From Mucilaginibacter tolerans (GTDB lineage: Bacteria > Bacteroidota > Bacteroidia > Sphingobacteriales > Sphingobacteriaceae): a DNA stretch of 64,000 nt. The stretch lies in contig NZ_JAUMKB010000011.1 in assembly GCF_030519375.1 (NCBI RefSeq), positions 1 through 64,000 of the forward strand. Direction: 5' to 3'. The position numbers and the translations under genes are program-made. Every line of letters begins with the position of its first letter. Position 1 is the stretch's first letter. Under the pieces are notes generated by a model. The model did no database searches and had not been told where the DNA came from. It saw nothing but the letters and a program-made list of their open reading frames with translations. Below, piece after piece: positions 55,856 to 64,000 of the stretch.

Positions 55856-57121
55856 ATGAATTTGCTTATCAAATCTGCAACTATTACTGACCCGGGTTCG
55901 CCCTTTAACCAGCAAATTGTTGATGTATTGATCGAAAAAGGACACATTGCCAAAATTGCCCCTACTATTACTTCTGATTTTACTTCTGATTTCGAAAGCT
56001 TTGAAGCCAAAGGCAAATACCTGGCCCCCGGCTTTTTTGATCTGAACTGTAATATCGGCGAACTTGGCCTGGAAACAAAGGAAGATTTGCATACCGGAAC
56101 CCAGGCAGCTGCTGCTGGAGGCTTCACTGGTGTGGCTTTAATGCCAAACACACAGCCGCCGGTTCATTCAAAAGCGGAGATCGAGTACTTGATGAACCGG
56201 GCAAAAAACAACCTGGTTGATTTTTATCCATTGGGCGCTATATCCTATAAGAGAGAAGGTAAAGACTTAGCAGAGATGTATGATATGTACCAAAGCGGTG
56301 CAAAGGCATTTACCGATGGAAACCGTCCTGTACAGGACGCTGGCCTGATGGAACGTGCGCTTTTGTATACCAAGGGCTTTAATGCGCTCGTGCTGTCCTA
56401 TCCGGAAGATACGGCCATTGCTGGAAAAGCAAAAGTGCATGAAGGCGAGGTAAGCACCTTGCTGGGCATGAAGGGCATCCCAGCGCTGGCTGAAGAGCTG
56501 ATGGTAGCGCGCGATCTTTACCTTGCTGAATACACGGAGTCGAGAATACATTTTAGCACCATATCAACTGAACGCTCTGTCGACCTGATCCGGGAAGCGA
56601 AAAAGAAAGGCTTGCAGGTAACCTGCGATGTGGCAGTTCACCATTTACTACTGACTGACGAGGCTTTAATGGGCTTTGACAGCCAGTATAAAGTAAAGCC
56701 TCCGCTGCGTACGCACAAAGACGTAAACGCTTTATTAAAGGGATTAAAGGATGGAACCATCGATGCTATCGTCTCTCAACACACGCCACACGAAGTAGAA
56801 TTCAAAAACGTAGAATTTGAAATGGCCGAATTTGGTATGATTAGTTTACAGACAGCCTTTGCAACTGCATTGGAGGCTGGTTTAAGCGTTGATGCCATCA
56901 TTGAGAAAATGGCCATCAATCCGCGAAAAATATTGAATGTGGAAGTGCCTGTGATAGCTGAAGGACAAAAAGCAAACCTGGTAGTGCTGGACAAAGATGC
57001 GGAATGGACATACGATAAATCGAATAATAAGTCGAAATCTTATAATTCTCCTTTCATCGGGAAAAAACTTAAGGGCTCAGTTTTGTTAACCTATAACAAC
57101 AATAAGCAATTTAAATCTTAA
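55856..57121 (+). CDS. Dihydroorotase-like protein lacking metal ligands
   Basis: A 421-residue amidohydrolase of the TIGR00857 group. The fold and sequence order are kept (A-P-G-F-F-D, then G-G-F-T-G-V-A-L-M-P-N-T-Q-P-P near 92-106, S-Q-H-T-P-H near 305), but the catalytic metal pair H-x-H is N64-C65-N66 (in D-L-N-C-N-I-G-E) and the acid of D-H-A-P-H is Gln. Known DHOases need these residues. So it may be a structural, PyrC-like partner of aspartate transcarbamylase or have another role. 32 nt behind the BatA-like gene. Confidence 0.85.
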   Translation: MNLLIKSATITDPGSPFNQQIVDVLIEKGHIAKIAPTITSDFTSDFESFEAKGKYLAPGFFDLNCNIGELGLETKEDLHTGTQAAAAGGFTGVALMPNTQPPVHSKAEIEYLMNRAKNNLVDFYPLGAISYKREGKDLAEMYDMYQSGAKAFTDGNRPVQDAGLMERALLYTKGFNALVLSYPEDTAIAGKAKVHEGEVSTLLGMKGIPALAEELMVARDLYLAEYTESRIHFSTISTERSVDLIREAKKKGLQVTCDVAVHHLLLTDEALMGFDSQYKVKPPLRTHKDVNALLKGLKDGTIDAIVSQHTPHEVEFKNVEFEMAEFGMISLQTAFATALEAGLSVDAIIEKMAINPRKILNVEVPVIAEGQKANLVVLDKDAEWTYDKSNNKSKSYNSPFIGKKLKGSVLLTYNNNKQFKS

Positions 57122-57124
57122 GCC

Positions 57125-57793
57125 ATGATCGATCCCAAAATAGAGTCAGCTTTAAAAGCTGCTTTGACCGCTTTTTCGCATTACAACAATATCGATGCAG
57201 CGCCATTGATTACAAAGTTTAAAAGTGTATTTGCATCTGACGAAGACTTTTTAGGTAAGGCAGATATGCTGGATGAAGTTTTTGACGACAATCCGAATAT
57301 CGAATCGCTTCGCGAAGTGTTTTTTGATCTGCTGATGGTAAATTTCTTCAGCGCCGATGTAAAAAAACTGGAAGATGATTACCTGGAATCACCCGAGTGG
57401 GAGGAGATAGAAGAGGAAACCTTAGACAGAGGGACGGAATTGCTGAATCTGCTACTTTATCTGAACGAATGTGAAGACGAAGATATCGAGCCGGAATTGA
57501 GTGATTACCTGAAAGAGTTTTTGTTGGTTGATGAAGACGAGTTTCAGGACGAATACCGTATTTACGAGCCGGTGATAGAAAACCAGATATTGATGGAGAG
57601 CCCGGTGTCGGAAATTAGCCGTGTAGCCAAAGCCTTGCCGGGTGATTCAGAGATCAAAGAGATATTTTATCCGCTGATGTGCTTCTTCCATGGAGTGGCA
57701 GCAGGGGAGTATGAAAAAGAAAAAATTGCGGCCAACGCTATCGAGAAAGATTCTGATATGGCGGTGCTGGAAATATTGATCAGTTTTAATTAA
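57125..57793 (+). CDS. Acidic helical protein of unknown function
   Basis: A 222-residue, very acidic (Asp/Glu-rich) soluble protein, helical over its whole length, with D-E-V-F-D-D-N-P-N near 46 and Y-L-N-E-C-E-D-E-D near 112. No family recognised. 3 nt behind the dihydroorotase-like gene and overlapping the next start by one base, so part of the operon. Confidence 0.7.
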   Translation: MIDPKIESALKAALTAFSHYNNIDAAPLITKFKSVFASDEDFLGKADMLDEVFDDNPNIESLREVFFDLLMVNFFSADVKKLEDDYLESPEWEEIEEETLDRGTELLNLLLYLNECEDEDIEPELSDYLKEFLLVDEDEFQDEYRIYEPVIENQILMESPVSEISRVAKALPGDSEIKEIFYPLMCFFHGVAAGEYEKEKIAANAIEKDSDMAVLEILISFN

Positions 57794-58359
57794 TGGAAAA
57801 GATAAATTCAGTAATTAGAAGGAATGGTATTATTTATGGAGTCATTTTGGGAGTAATCTTATTGATTTTAGGCATTTCTTTATACTACTACAAAACGAAA
57901 TTTACGGAATCTTTTTTTATGATTGCTGTGGGGGGGGACTACATTCAATGGCTCTTTAGAGTAGGTTTAGCGATTTTGTTTTGTTACAATCTGCGGAAAA
58001 AAATTGGCGGATATTGGAGTGTAAGACAAGCTACAGCAGGAATTTTTATAATGTTTATGGTTGCCTACGTTATTCAATTTGTAGGTAGAGATTTATTGTT
58101 TGAAAAGGTCATAGATAAAAATACCGTAATAAATACTCATACTGCGTTCACAAATGCAAGTCAACGATTACTTAAAGAAGATGGTAATGTTGCCAAGTTT
58201 AATGAACGACAAAAGAAAATTGACGAAAATTATCCTACCGTTCAAAAAAATGTTTCTATTTCAGAAGCCATAATCGGATTCTTAATGGCAATTATTTTTA
58301 TATTCATTATTTCGTTAGCATTTGCCGCAGGGTTTAGAAGGGAATTAGTTTATATATAA
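57793..58359 (+). CDS. DUF4199 family membrane protein
   Basis: A 188-residue protein with about four membrane segments (13-33, 43-65, 78-98, 158-180) and a soluble stretch with K-x-N-E-R-Q-K-K-I near 135. The pattern matches DUF4199, a Bacteroidota-specific family of unknown role. Its ATG overlaps the previous stop (TAATG). Confidence 0.75.
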   Translation: MEKINSVIRRNGIIYGVILGVILLILGISLYYYKTKFTESFFMIAVGGDYIQWLFRVGLAILFCYNLRKKIGGYWSVRQATAGIFIMFMVAYVIQFVGRDLLFEKVIDKNTVINTHTAFTNASQRLLKEDGNVAKFNERQKKIDENYPTVQKNVSISEAIIGFLMAIIFIFIISLAFAAGFRRELVYI

Positions 58360-58442
58360 TTCCTCAATCTTGTACCAGGTCCATTTTGATAATGTCTAAT
58401 TACTATATTAGAGTAAATTATCGAACTCTAAAAACAATCACA

Positions 58443-58985
58443 ATGGAACAAACAGCAGCACCAAGCTCAGCAAAAATTGCTATTAAATGGTCTTTGATTT
58501 ACGTCTTAGTGGCGATCGTAATTACGTACGCATCCGAAATAGCAAAACTTAGTGTTAACTCACCGGTAAAGTATGTTACGTATGTATTCCTTATCGTTTT
58601 CTTGCTCTTAGCACAAAAAGAACATAGAGATAAACTGGGCGGATACATTAAATTTGGCGACGCGTTTGTTACAGGTTTGCTGTACGGCATATTCGCAGGA
58701 GTATTAACAGCGGTATTCGTTTACATTTACCTTTCGATATTAAGTCCTGAGATATTCGCGCAAGCAATAGACCAACAAAGACAGGCTATGGTCGATTCGG
58801 GCAAAATGTCAAGTGACCAGATTGACCATGCAATGGATATCGCTAAAAAATATGGGCCCATTTTGGGCGCAATCGTAACAGTGTTCCTATATGCTATACT
58901 TGGCGTAATAGTTGGACTGATAGGCGCAGCGATCTTTAAAAAGGAGCCATCAATTTATAGCACGCCGGATTCTTCAACTATGTAA
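58443..58985 (+). CDS. DUF4199 family membrane protein, second copy
   Basis: A 180-residue protein from ATG 58443 (open from 58386). Four membrane segments (about 12-32, 37-53, 66-92, 137-165), a conserved-looking F-G-D-A-F-V-T-G-L-L-Y-G-I-F-A-G near 67 and a soluble loop with Q-R-Q-A-M-V near 110. Paralogue of the preceding gene; last in the operon. Confidence 0.8.
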   Translation: MEQTAAPSSAKIAIKWSLIYVLVAIVITYASEIAKLSVNSPVKYVTYVFLIVFLLLAQKEHRDKLGGYIKFGDAFVTGLLYGIFAGVLTAVFVYIYLSILSPEIFAQAIDQQRQAMVDSGKMSSDQIDHAMDIAKKYGPILGAIVTVFLYAILGVIVGLIGAAIFKKEPSIYSTPDSSTM

Positions 58986-59000
58986 TTCGGTATAAATTAA

Positions 59001-59036
59001 AAAGCGCGCCCTGGTTGAATAATCAGGGCGCGCTTT
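59001..59036. terminator. Bidirectional terminator between convergent genes
   Basis: A perfect 13-bp stem, AAAGCGCGCCCTG with CAGGGCGCGCTTT, and a 10-nt loop. It ends both the DUF4199 operon and the rseP operon. Confidence 0.88.
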
Positions 59037-59055
59037 GCTTCTATAGAAGACAGAT

Positions 59056-60381
59056 CTATTTTTTCACGATCTGTTTTACAATATCATTTCCGAAGGCGAA
59101 TACCATCAGGCAGATCAGCAGAACAAAGCCTACAATCTGCGCCCTTTCGAGGAATTTATCGCTAAGCGGCTTACCTTTAATCATCTCAATCAACAGGAAC
59201 AGGGCATGACCGCCGTCTAATGCCGGAATAGGCAGTAAGTTCATCAATGCCAACACCATCGACAATAGGCCTACCAGGTTCCAGAAACGCAGCCAATCTA
59301 CATGGCTACCAAACATTACCGCGATACCGATAGGGCTTGAAATGGCTTTACGTGCCTTCACTTGTCCTGTAAATATCTTGCTCAGCGCTTTAGACTGATC
59401 AGTGAAAGTGCCCCATGCTTTTGATGCGCCAACAGGAAGCGAACCAAAGAAACCAAAATGAATTGTGGTTTCCGCCGGTAAAGTTGGGTTAGGAATGAAT
59501 CCCAGCGTGCCCTCTTTTGTTATCTGCGCCGGTTGCTGGCGTGTCACGTTATTATGCCAAATAGTTAGTTCTACCTGTTTGTTCTTATTATTCTGCAACG
59601 CTGTTTGCACCTCATCAAAAAATGCAGTCTTCTGTCCATTGATAGCTAAAATACTGTCTCTCTTAGCCAAGCCTGCTTTTTGAGCACCGCTATTGGGTGA
59701 TATACCATCAATGGCAAATTTTACCCTTGGTTTTACAAATTCGGCAATGCCGTAATCAGAAAGGTCATTCAGGATAGTGCCTGGTACGGTGATCAAAACT
59801 TCTTTACCGCCGCGCTCAACAGTTAATACGCTGTTACCAAGTAATACTTTTGAACTTACCAGTTCATCGAAGTATTCTATGTGTTTTCCATTTACTGAAA
59901 CGATCTTATCACCCGCTTGTAAACCTATCTTTTTACCAACAATGCCTGGTGCAATACCATATTTCAGGTTATCATTTGGCGTTTGGGTCTCGCCATACTT
60001 CAACGTAATTACCCAGAATATCAGAATACCTAGTAAGATATTTACCGTAATACCGCCAAGCATCACGATCAGACGCTGCCAGGCCGGTTTTGAGCGAAAT
60101 TCCCAGGGCTGCGGCGGACCGGCCATTTGCTCAGTATCCATCGATTCGTCGATCATACCTGCAATTTTTACATAGCCACCCAGAGGTAGCCAGCCGATAC
60201 CATATTCAACACCTTTATAATTGAATTTGAACAGGCTTATACCCCATGCATCAAAAAACAGGTAGAATTTCTCCACTTTAATACCAAACGCACGCGCCGC
60301 TATAAAGTGGCCAAACTCATGCAATATTACCAGAATCGAAAGGCCCAGCAATAACTGGCCCACCATGATCACAATACTCAT
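59056..60381 (-). CDS. rseP: Site-2 membrane zinc metalloprotease RseP
   Basis: A 441-residue membrane protease that cuts anti-sigma factors within the membrane. H21-E22-F-G-H25 in the first membrane segment and L-D-G-G-H near 391 make the active site; two PDZ domains lie at about 135-200 and 210-290; four membrane segments in all. Last gene of the GH3-dxr-rseP operon, 11 nt after dxr. Confidence 0.94.
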   Translation of the reverse strand: MSIVIMVGQLLLGLSILVILHEFGHFIAARAFGIKVEKFYLFFDAWGISLFKFNYKGVEYGIGWLPLGGYVKIAGMIDESMDTEQMAGPPQPWEFRSKPAWQRLIVMLGGITVNILLGILIFWVITLKYGETQTPNDNLKYGIAPGIVGKKIGLQAGDKIVSVNGKHIEYFDELVSSKVLLGNSVLTVERGGKEVLITVPGTILNDLSDYGIAEFVKPRVKFAIDGISPNSGAQKAGLAKRDSILAINGQKTAFFDEVQTALQNNKNKQVELTIWHNNVTRQQPAQITKEGTLGFIPNPTLPAETTIHFGFFGSLPVGASKAWGTFTDQSKALSKIFTGQVKARKAISSPIGIAVMFGSHVDWLRFWNLVGLLSMVLALMNLLPIPALDGGHALFLLIEMIKGKPLSDKFLERAQIVGFVLLICLMVFAFGNDIVKQIVKK

Positions 60382-60392
60382 CCTTTTTTATA

Positions 60393-61574
60393 TCAATTTG
60401 TAAATGTCCTTAACGGAATTTGTTTAATTAAATTTTGTGCAAAAATGCGTGTTTCTTTATCCGTATTCAAATAATCATCCAGCGTGGGCTGGGCATAATA
60501 GCCAACCTTTAGCATGCACTCTTCAATCACGTCGCTCATCGCCAAAAAGCCAAGGCCATTGTTCAAAAAGCCTGCCACTGCAATTTCATTAGCCGCATTG
60601 ATGATGCATGGCATATTTCCGCCCTGTTTTAAAGCCTCAAACGCGAATGCAAGATTACGAAATGTCTTTATGTCAGGTTTCTCAAAAGTAAGATTGGGGT
60701 AATTAATAAAGTCAAACCGCTTGAAATTGTTTTCAATCCTGCCGGGATAAGTGAGTGCGTATTGTATCGGCAGCTTCATATCCGGCAAGCCCATTTGCGC
60801 TTTGATAGAACCATCCTTGAACTGCACCATCGAATGAATGATAGACTGCGGATGAACTACAACTTCTATCTGCTCAATACTCAGATCAAATAGCCATTTT
60901 GCTTCAATCACTTCCAGGCCTTTATTCATCAACGACGCCGAATCGACGGTGATCTTAGCACCCATTACCCAGTTTGGATGTTTTAACGCATCTTCGCGCG
61001 TTACACCTGCCAGGAATTCCAAACTTTTTCCTCTGAACGGTCCGCCAGAGGCAGTAAGGACAATCTTTTCAATCGAATGATTTTCTTCACCAACCAAACA
61101 TTGAAAAATGGCGGAGTGCTCCGAATCAACAGGAAGAATATTGATATTATGTTGTTTAGCAAGATCAGTGATTAATTCACCTGCAACGACTAAAGTCTCC
61201 TTGTTAGCCAGCGCAATGTCTTTCCCTGCTTTAATGGCATTAATGGTAGGTTCCAGTCCCGCAAAGCCAACCATCGCCGTAAGCACCATATCGATTGCCG
61301 GATCGGTAACAATATCCTTAATGGCATCGATACCCGGCAATACATTTACTCCAGTTGAGGCAAGAGCTTCTTTTACGCGGTCATAATATTTCTCATTGCA
61401 GATAATAGCATAAGCAGGTCTGAATTTCAGAGCCTGTTGTATTAGTAGTTCAGCGTTATTTTGGGCAGTCAGCACATAGGCATTGAACAACTCCGGATTT
61501 TCGGCAATTACCTGCAAGGCTTGCGTCCCGATACTCCCTGTAGAGCCTAATATTGCTATATTCTTTTTATTCAA
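60393..61574 (-). CDS. dxr: 1-deoxy-D-xylulose-5-phosphate reductoisomerase
   Basis: A 393-residue enzyme making MEP from DXP in isoprenoid synthesis. NADPH site G-S-T-G-S-I-G near 10-16, L-A-N-K-E-T near 122-127, D-S-E-H-S-A near 150, and the flexible loop around H-P-N-W near 198 with S-A-S-L-M-N-K-G near 211. Normal length. Confidence 0.96.
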   Translation of the reverse strand: MNKKNIAILGSTGSIGTQALQVIAENPELFNAYVLTAQNNAELLIQQALKFRPAYAIICNEKYYDRVKEALASTGVNVLPGIDAIKDIVTDPAIDMVLTAMVGFAGLEPTINAIKAGKDIALANKETLVVAGELITDLAKQHNINILPVDSEHSAIFQCLVGEENHSIEKIVLTASGGPFRGKSLEFLAGVTREDALKHPNWVMGAKITVDSASLMNKGLEVIEAKWLFDLSIEQIEVVVHPQSIIHSMVQFKDGSIKAQMGLPDMKLPIQYALTYPGRIENNFKRFDFINYPNLTFEKPDIKTFRNLAFAFEALKQGGNMPCIINAANEIAVAGFLNNGLGFLAMSDVIEECMLKVGYYAQPTLDDYLNTDKETRIFAQNLIKQIPLRTFTN

Positions 61575-61591
61575 CTTCGGTATTCCTTCTA

Positions 61592-63091
61592 TTAAACAAT
61601 ATACTTCCCCAACTCGTCCGCGATTTTCCTGTCATTGGATAATCGCGGTACCTTATTCTGTCCACCCAATTTGCCCTGCGAGCGCATGTAATTAATAAAT
61701 GCATCTTTGGCGAGGCTTTGGATGATCAAAGGTTGTAAAATGTTACCTTCAATCAGGTCAAAATAATAAATATTTTTCTTTTGCAACGCCTTATCTACTT
61801 TTAACGCAAAGCCTTTCATATCAGTTGGCTTTCTGCCGAACTCGATGAACCATTCATGATAAGGCAGTTCACCTTTGTTTGGATTGACTTGTGGTGCAAC
61901 GGTAAATTCCACAATATCCACGCCTTCTTCATTAGCCACACTCATCAATGCATGCTCTACTTCTTGGCCAATGACATGCTCGCCAAAGGCAGAGATATAG
62001 TGCTTGATGCGTCCGGTTACGACAATCCGGTACGGATTTTTCGATACAAATTTTATCGTATCGCCAATACTATACCCCCATAGGCCGGCAGTAGTGCTCA
62101 GTAACAGGGCATAATTTTTATCCAGCTCCACATCCTGCAGACTTAACCGGGTAGGATTTTCATTGAAAAATTCCTCTGCCGGAACGAATTCATAGAACAT
62201 TCCTGAGTCGGTTAGCAGCAGCAAACCTTTCTCTTTTTGCGAATCCTGGAAGGCAATAAAGCCTTCAGAGGCAGGGTAGGTTTCGATTGAATCGATCTTG
62301 AAACCAATACTTTCTTCAATTCGTGCGCGGTAGGGTTCAAAATTTACCCCGCCATATACAAAAAGTTTGAAGTTTGGGAAGATATCCTTTACTTTCTTCC
62401 CGCCTGTTTTTGCCGCCAGCCGGTCGAAATACATTTGGCACCAGGGCGGTATGCCCGATATCAGCCGCATATCGGCATGAAGCGTTTCTTCTACAATGGC
62501 ATCCACCTTTTGCTCCCAGTCGTCTATACAATTTACGGTGTAGCTTGGCAAACGGTTCTTTTGTAAATATTTAGGTACCAGGTTTGCCACAATGCCCGAT
62601 AATCTCCCTACCGAGATGCCAGCCTTTTTACTCAATACCGGACTTCCTTGCAGGAATATCATTTTGCCATCAACAAAATCAGCTTTACCAGTTTCGTGAA
62701 TATAGCTCAACAGCGCATTGCGGGCAGCTTTAATGTGCTCCGGCATGCTTTCCTTGGAAATTGGAATGTATTTTATACCGGACGTGGTGCCCGATGTTTT
62801 TGCCAGGTACTCAGGTTTGCCCGGCCAAAGAATGTCGGGGTCGCCGTGCGTTACCTGATCGATATAAGGCCGTAGGTCTTCATAATCACGGATCGGGACC
62901 TGCTTTTTAAAATCTTCGTAAGAACTAATAGTATCAAAATGATGATCTTTCCCGAAGGCCGTGTTTTTTGCGCTTGAAATTAAATGTTGAAAGGTTTTTT
63001 GCTGAAGCGTGACAGAGTTTTGCCGGATCTTATCCAAATCCTTATTCACCCAGGCAGCGAATACTTTGCTCAATGCGGCCTTTAATCCCAT
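61592..63091 (-). CDS. GH3 auxin-responsive promoter family protein
   Basis: A 499-residue adenylate-forming enzyme. A-K-T-S-G-T-T-S-G near 103-111 is the ATP loop; F-V-Y-G-G-V-N-F-E near 246 and Y-P-A-S-E-G-F near 271 give the acyl-adenylate site; the C-terminal lid has K-H-Y-I-S-A-F-G-E-H-V-I near 365. Plant GH3 enzymes join acids to amino acids; the bacterial substrate is unknown. Start taken at ATG 63091; GTG 63094 directly follows the upstream stop. Confidence 0.88.
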   Translation of the reverse strand: MGLKAALSKVFAAWVNKDLDKIRQNSVTLQQKTFQHLISSAKNTAFGKDHHFDTISSYEDFKKQVPIRDYEDLRPYIDQVTHGDPDILWPGKPEYLAKTSGTTSGIKYIPISKESMPEHIKAARNALLSYIHETGKADFVDGKMIFLQGSPVLSKKAGISVGRLSGIVANLVPKYLQKNRLPSYTVNCIDDWEQKVDAIVEETLHADMRLISGIPPWCQMYFDRLAAKTGGKKVKDIFPNFKLFVYGGVNFEPYRARIEESIGFKIDSIETYPASEGFIAFQDSQKEKGLLLLTDSGMFYEFVPAEEFFNENPTRLSLQDVELDKNYALLLSTTAGLWGYSIGDTIKFVSKNPYRIVVTGRIKHYISAFGEHVIGQEVEHALMSVANEEGVDIVEFTVAPQVNPNKGELPYHEWFIEFGRKPTDMKGFALKVDKALQKKNIYYFDLIEGNILQPLIIQSLAKDAFINYMRSQGKLGGQNKVPRLSNDRKIADELGKYIV

Positions 63092-63094
63092 CAC

Positions 63095-63823
63095 TCAATT
63101 CGTTTCGTTTAGATTGTCATCCACATCCTGGTGACTGTAAACCAATTTACGATAAGTTACTGCCAATATAATATTTACAAATGGGTAGGTGAACATGATC
63201 AAAATAGAGACGAGCGGGTAATATTGTGATATCTTAGCCGGAACGCCAATACATAATAATATAATACCCAGTATAACCAGTACCTTAAGTAAATAACCTT
63301 TAGTTAGCCTGAAACTTTGCTTCATAGATTCAATTGGGCCTGAATGGTCGTCTACAATAAAGGTATTGAAGAACATGATCCTTAAAAAAAAGTAAAGGGC
63401 TGCGATAACGCCAGCAGCTTTGATTATGTTATCAACTATTGGATATTTTTCAAGATAATCAACCAAAACAGCAAAATTGGTAATGATAAATGCCAGAATA
63501 AATGCTACTGCCAAATAACTTATTATCATTTTAAACCCGGGTAAGACTTGTTTAAATTCAAATTCGTAGTACTCGCTATCGATAAGAGTGAAGATCAGTT
63601 TATACAATCCCAAGGTAGTATAAGCTTGTGTAAGTATGAGCATGAACGACACCACCATCGTCCCCGCAAAGGCTTCAGGTGCTATAATCATTTCAATGAT
63701 TATACCTAGTAAAGACAGCAGGATAAAAGATACAACTGAAAAAACGATTATGGTGATAAAGTTCCTTTTAAACAAATACCACGAAGTTTTAAGAATATCT
63801 AAAACGGAAAAAGGGTGATACAT
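63095..63823 (-). CDS. Six-TM membrane protein
   Basis: A 242-residue hydrophobic protein with membrane segments at about 21-42, 54-75, 105-127, 134-153, 185-203 and 206-228, with short loops and an acidic C-terminus. Resembles the membrane domain proteins often found before GH3 genes. No motif with known function. It abuts the GH3 gene without a gap. Confidence 0.7.
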   Translation of the reverse strand: MYHPFSVLDILKTSWYLFKRNFITIIVFSVVSFILLSLLGIIIEMIIAPEAFAGTMVVSFMLILTQAYTTLGLYKLIFTLIDSEYYEFEFKQVLPGFKMIISYLAVAFILAFIITNFAVLVDYLEKYPIVDNIIKAAGVIAALYFFLRIMFFNTFIVDDHSGPIESMKQSFRLTKGYLLKVLVILGIILLCIGVPAKISQYYPLVSILIMFTYPFVNIILAVTYRKLVYSHQDVDDNLNETN

Positions 63824-63830
63824 AGTCGGC

Positions 63831-64000
63831 TTACGATATTTTTAATACGACGCGCTTCCAAAAATCCTGCATAAATCCAAACCCGTAGGCGATTAATTGA
63901 GTAAAGGCGGCAACAATGCTCAAAAGTGCAACTTTTACCGACTTGTTTCTCCACCACGAGTGGAAAAATATCAACAAAACGAATAGAGCGTATGCAAAGT
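63831..64000 (-). CDS. C-terminus of a membrane protein, probably GT2 glycosyltransferase (partial)
   Basis: The stop TAA is at 63831-63833; the frame is open to the window edge (56 residues). It has two membrane segments with a basic loop between (W-W-R-N-K-S-V-K) and ends F-M-Q-D-F-W-K-R-V-V-L-K. This looks like the membrane tail of GT2-family enzymes, but the catalytic part is outside. Confidence 0.5.
   Translation of the reverse strand, partial: FAYALFVLLIFFHSWWRNKSVKVALLSIVAAFTQLIAYGFGFMQDFWKRVVLKIS

Overview
The window looks like chromosomal DNA of a Bacteroidota bacterium, most likely Sphingobacteriaceae (Mucilaginibacter or Pedobacter type). Pointers are Bacteroidota-type -7 boxes (TAnnTTTG) upstream of several genes, a DUF3822-rsmD pair, ribosomal protein THX, a BatA-like N-terminal domain protein, DUF4199 proteins, paired M16 peptidases and a GH3-dxr-rseP gene order. 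The genus is an inference from gene content, not from a search.

Layout. (1) 1-16.4 kb is an AT-rich accessory region that stops at a tRNA-Lys(CTT) gene. It reads as a chain of small conflict or defence cassettes: a cyclodeaminase-like/ImmA-IrrE fusion, a TIGR04141/DUF6119-like protein, an FRG-domain protein, an orphan RHS toxin tip with its immunity gene, an AbiH protein preceded by a membrane coiled-coil protein, a small secreted protein plus a CxxC/HxxCH protein, a putative nuclease, unknown small genes, and a small Trypco-like protein overlapping an HExxH metallopeptidase. Several of these cassettes are bounded by their own pair of short direct repeats. The pair around the RHS cassette keeps two hairpins through compensatory changes. 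No integrase, transposase or CRISPR is visible. (2) 16.5-27 kb is core genome: a J-domain/SH3 protein, an ABC-F ATPase, pyrE, two NUDIX hydrolases, coaD, a DeoR regulator, rsmD and a RecD-like helicase. (3) 27-38 kb holds an orphan histidine kinase, clpB, a secreted glycan-binding-fold protein, the glnK-amt ammonium module, a DUF2461 protein and tandem HEAT-like paralogues. (4) 38-49 kb holds an M16 peptidase pair, guaB, a LOG-family protein, tRNA-Thr(CGT), an acyl-CoA carboxylase subunit, a membrane dipeptidase, trxB and THX. (5) 49-59 kb holds a GH20 hexosaminidase, a lipoprotein, a DUF72 protein, a CDP-alcohol phosphatidyltransferase, and a run of BatA-like protein, dihydroorotase-like protein, an acidic protein and two DUF4199 proteins. 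(6) 59-64 kb on the minus strand is a tight operon: GT2-type C-terminus, membrane protein, GH3, dxr, rseP.

How it fits together. The right three quarters is housekeeping: nucleotide synthesis (pyrE, guaB, a dihydroorotase-like protein), isoprenoid and envelope functions (dxr, rseP, GH3), proteostasis (clpB), nitrogen uptake (glnK-amt) and redox (trxB). The left quarter looks like a cargo hotspot next to a tRNA gene. The core half also carries many intergenic imperfect palindromes that share one architecture but not one sequence.
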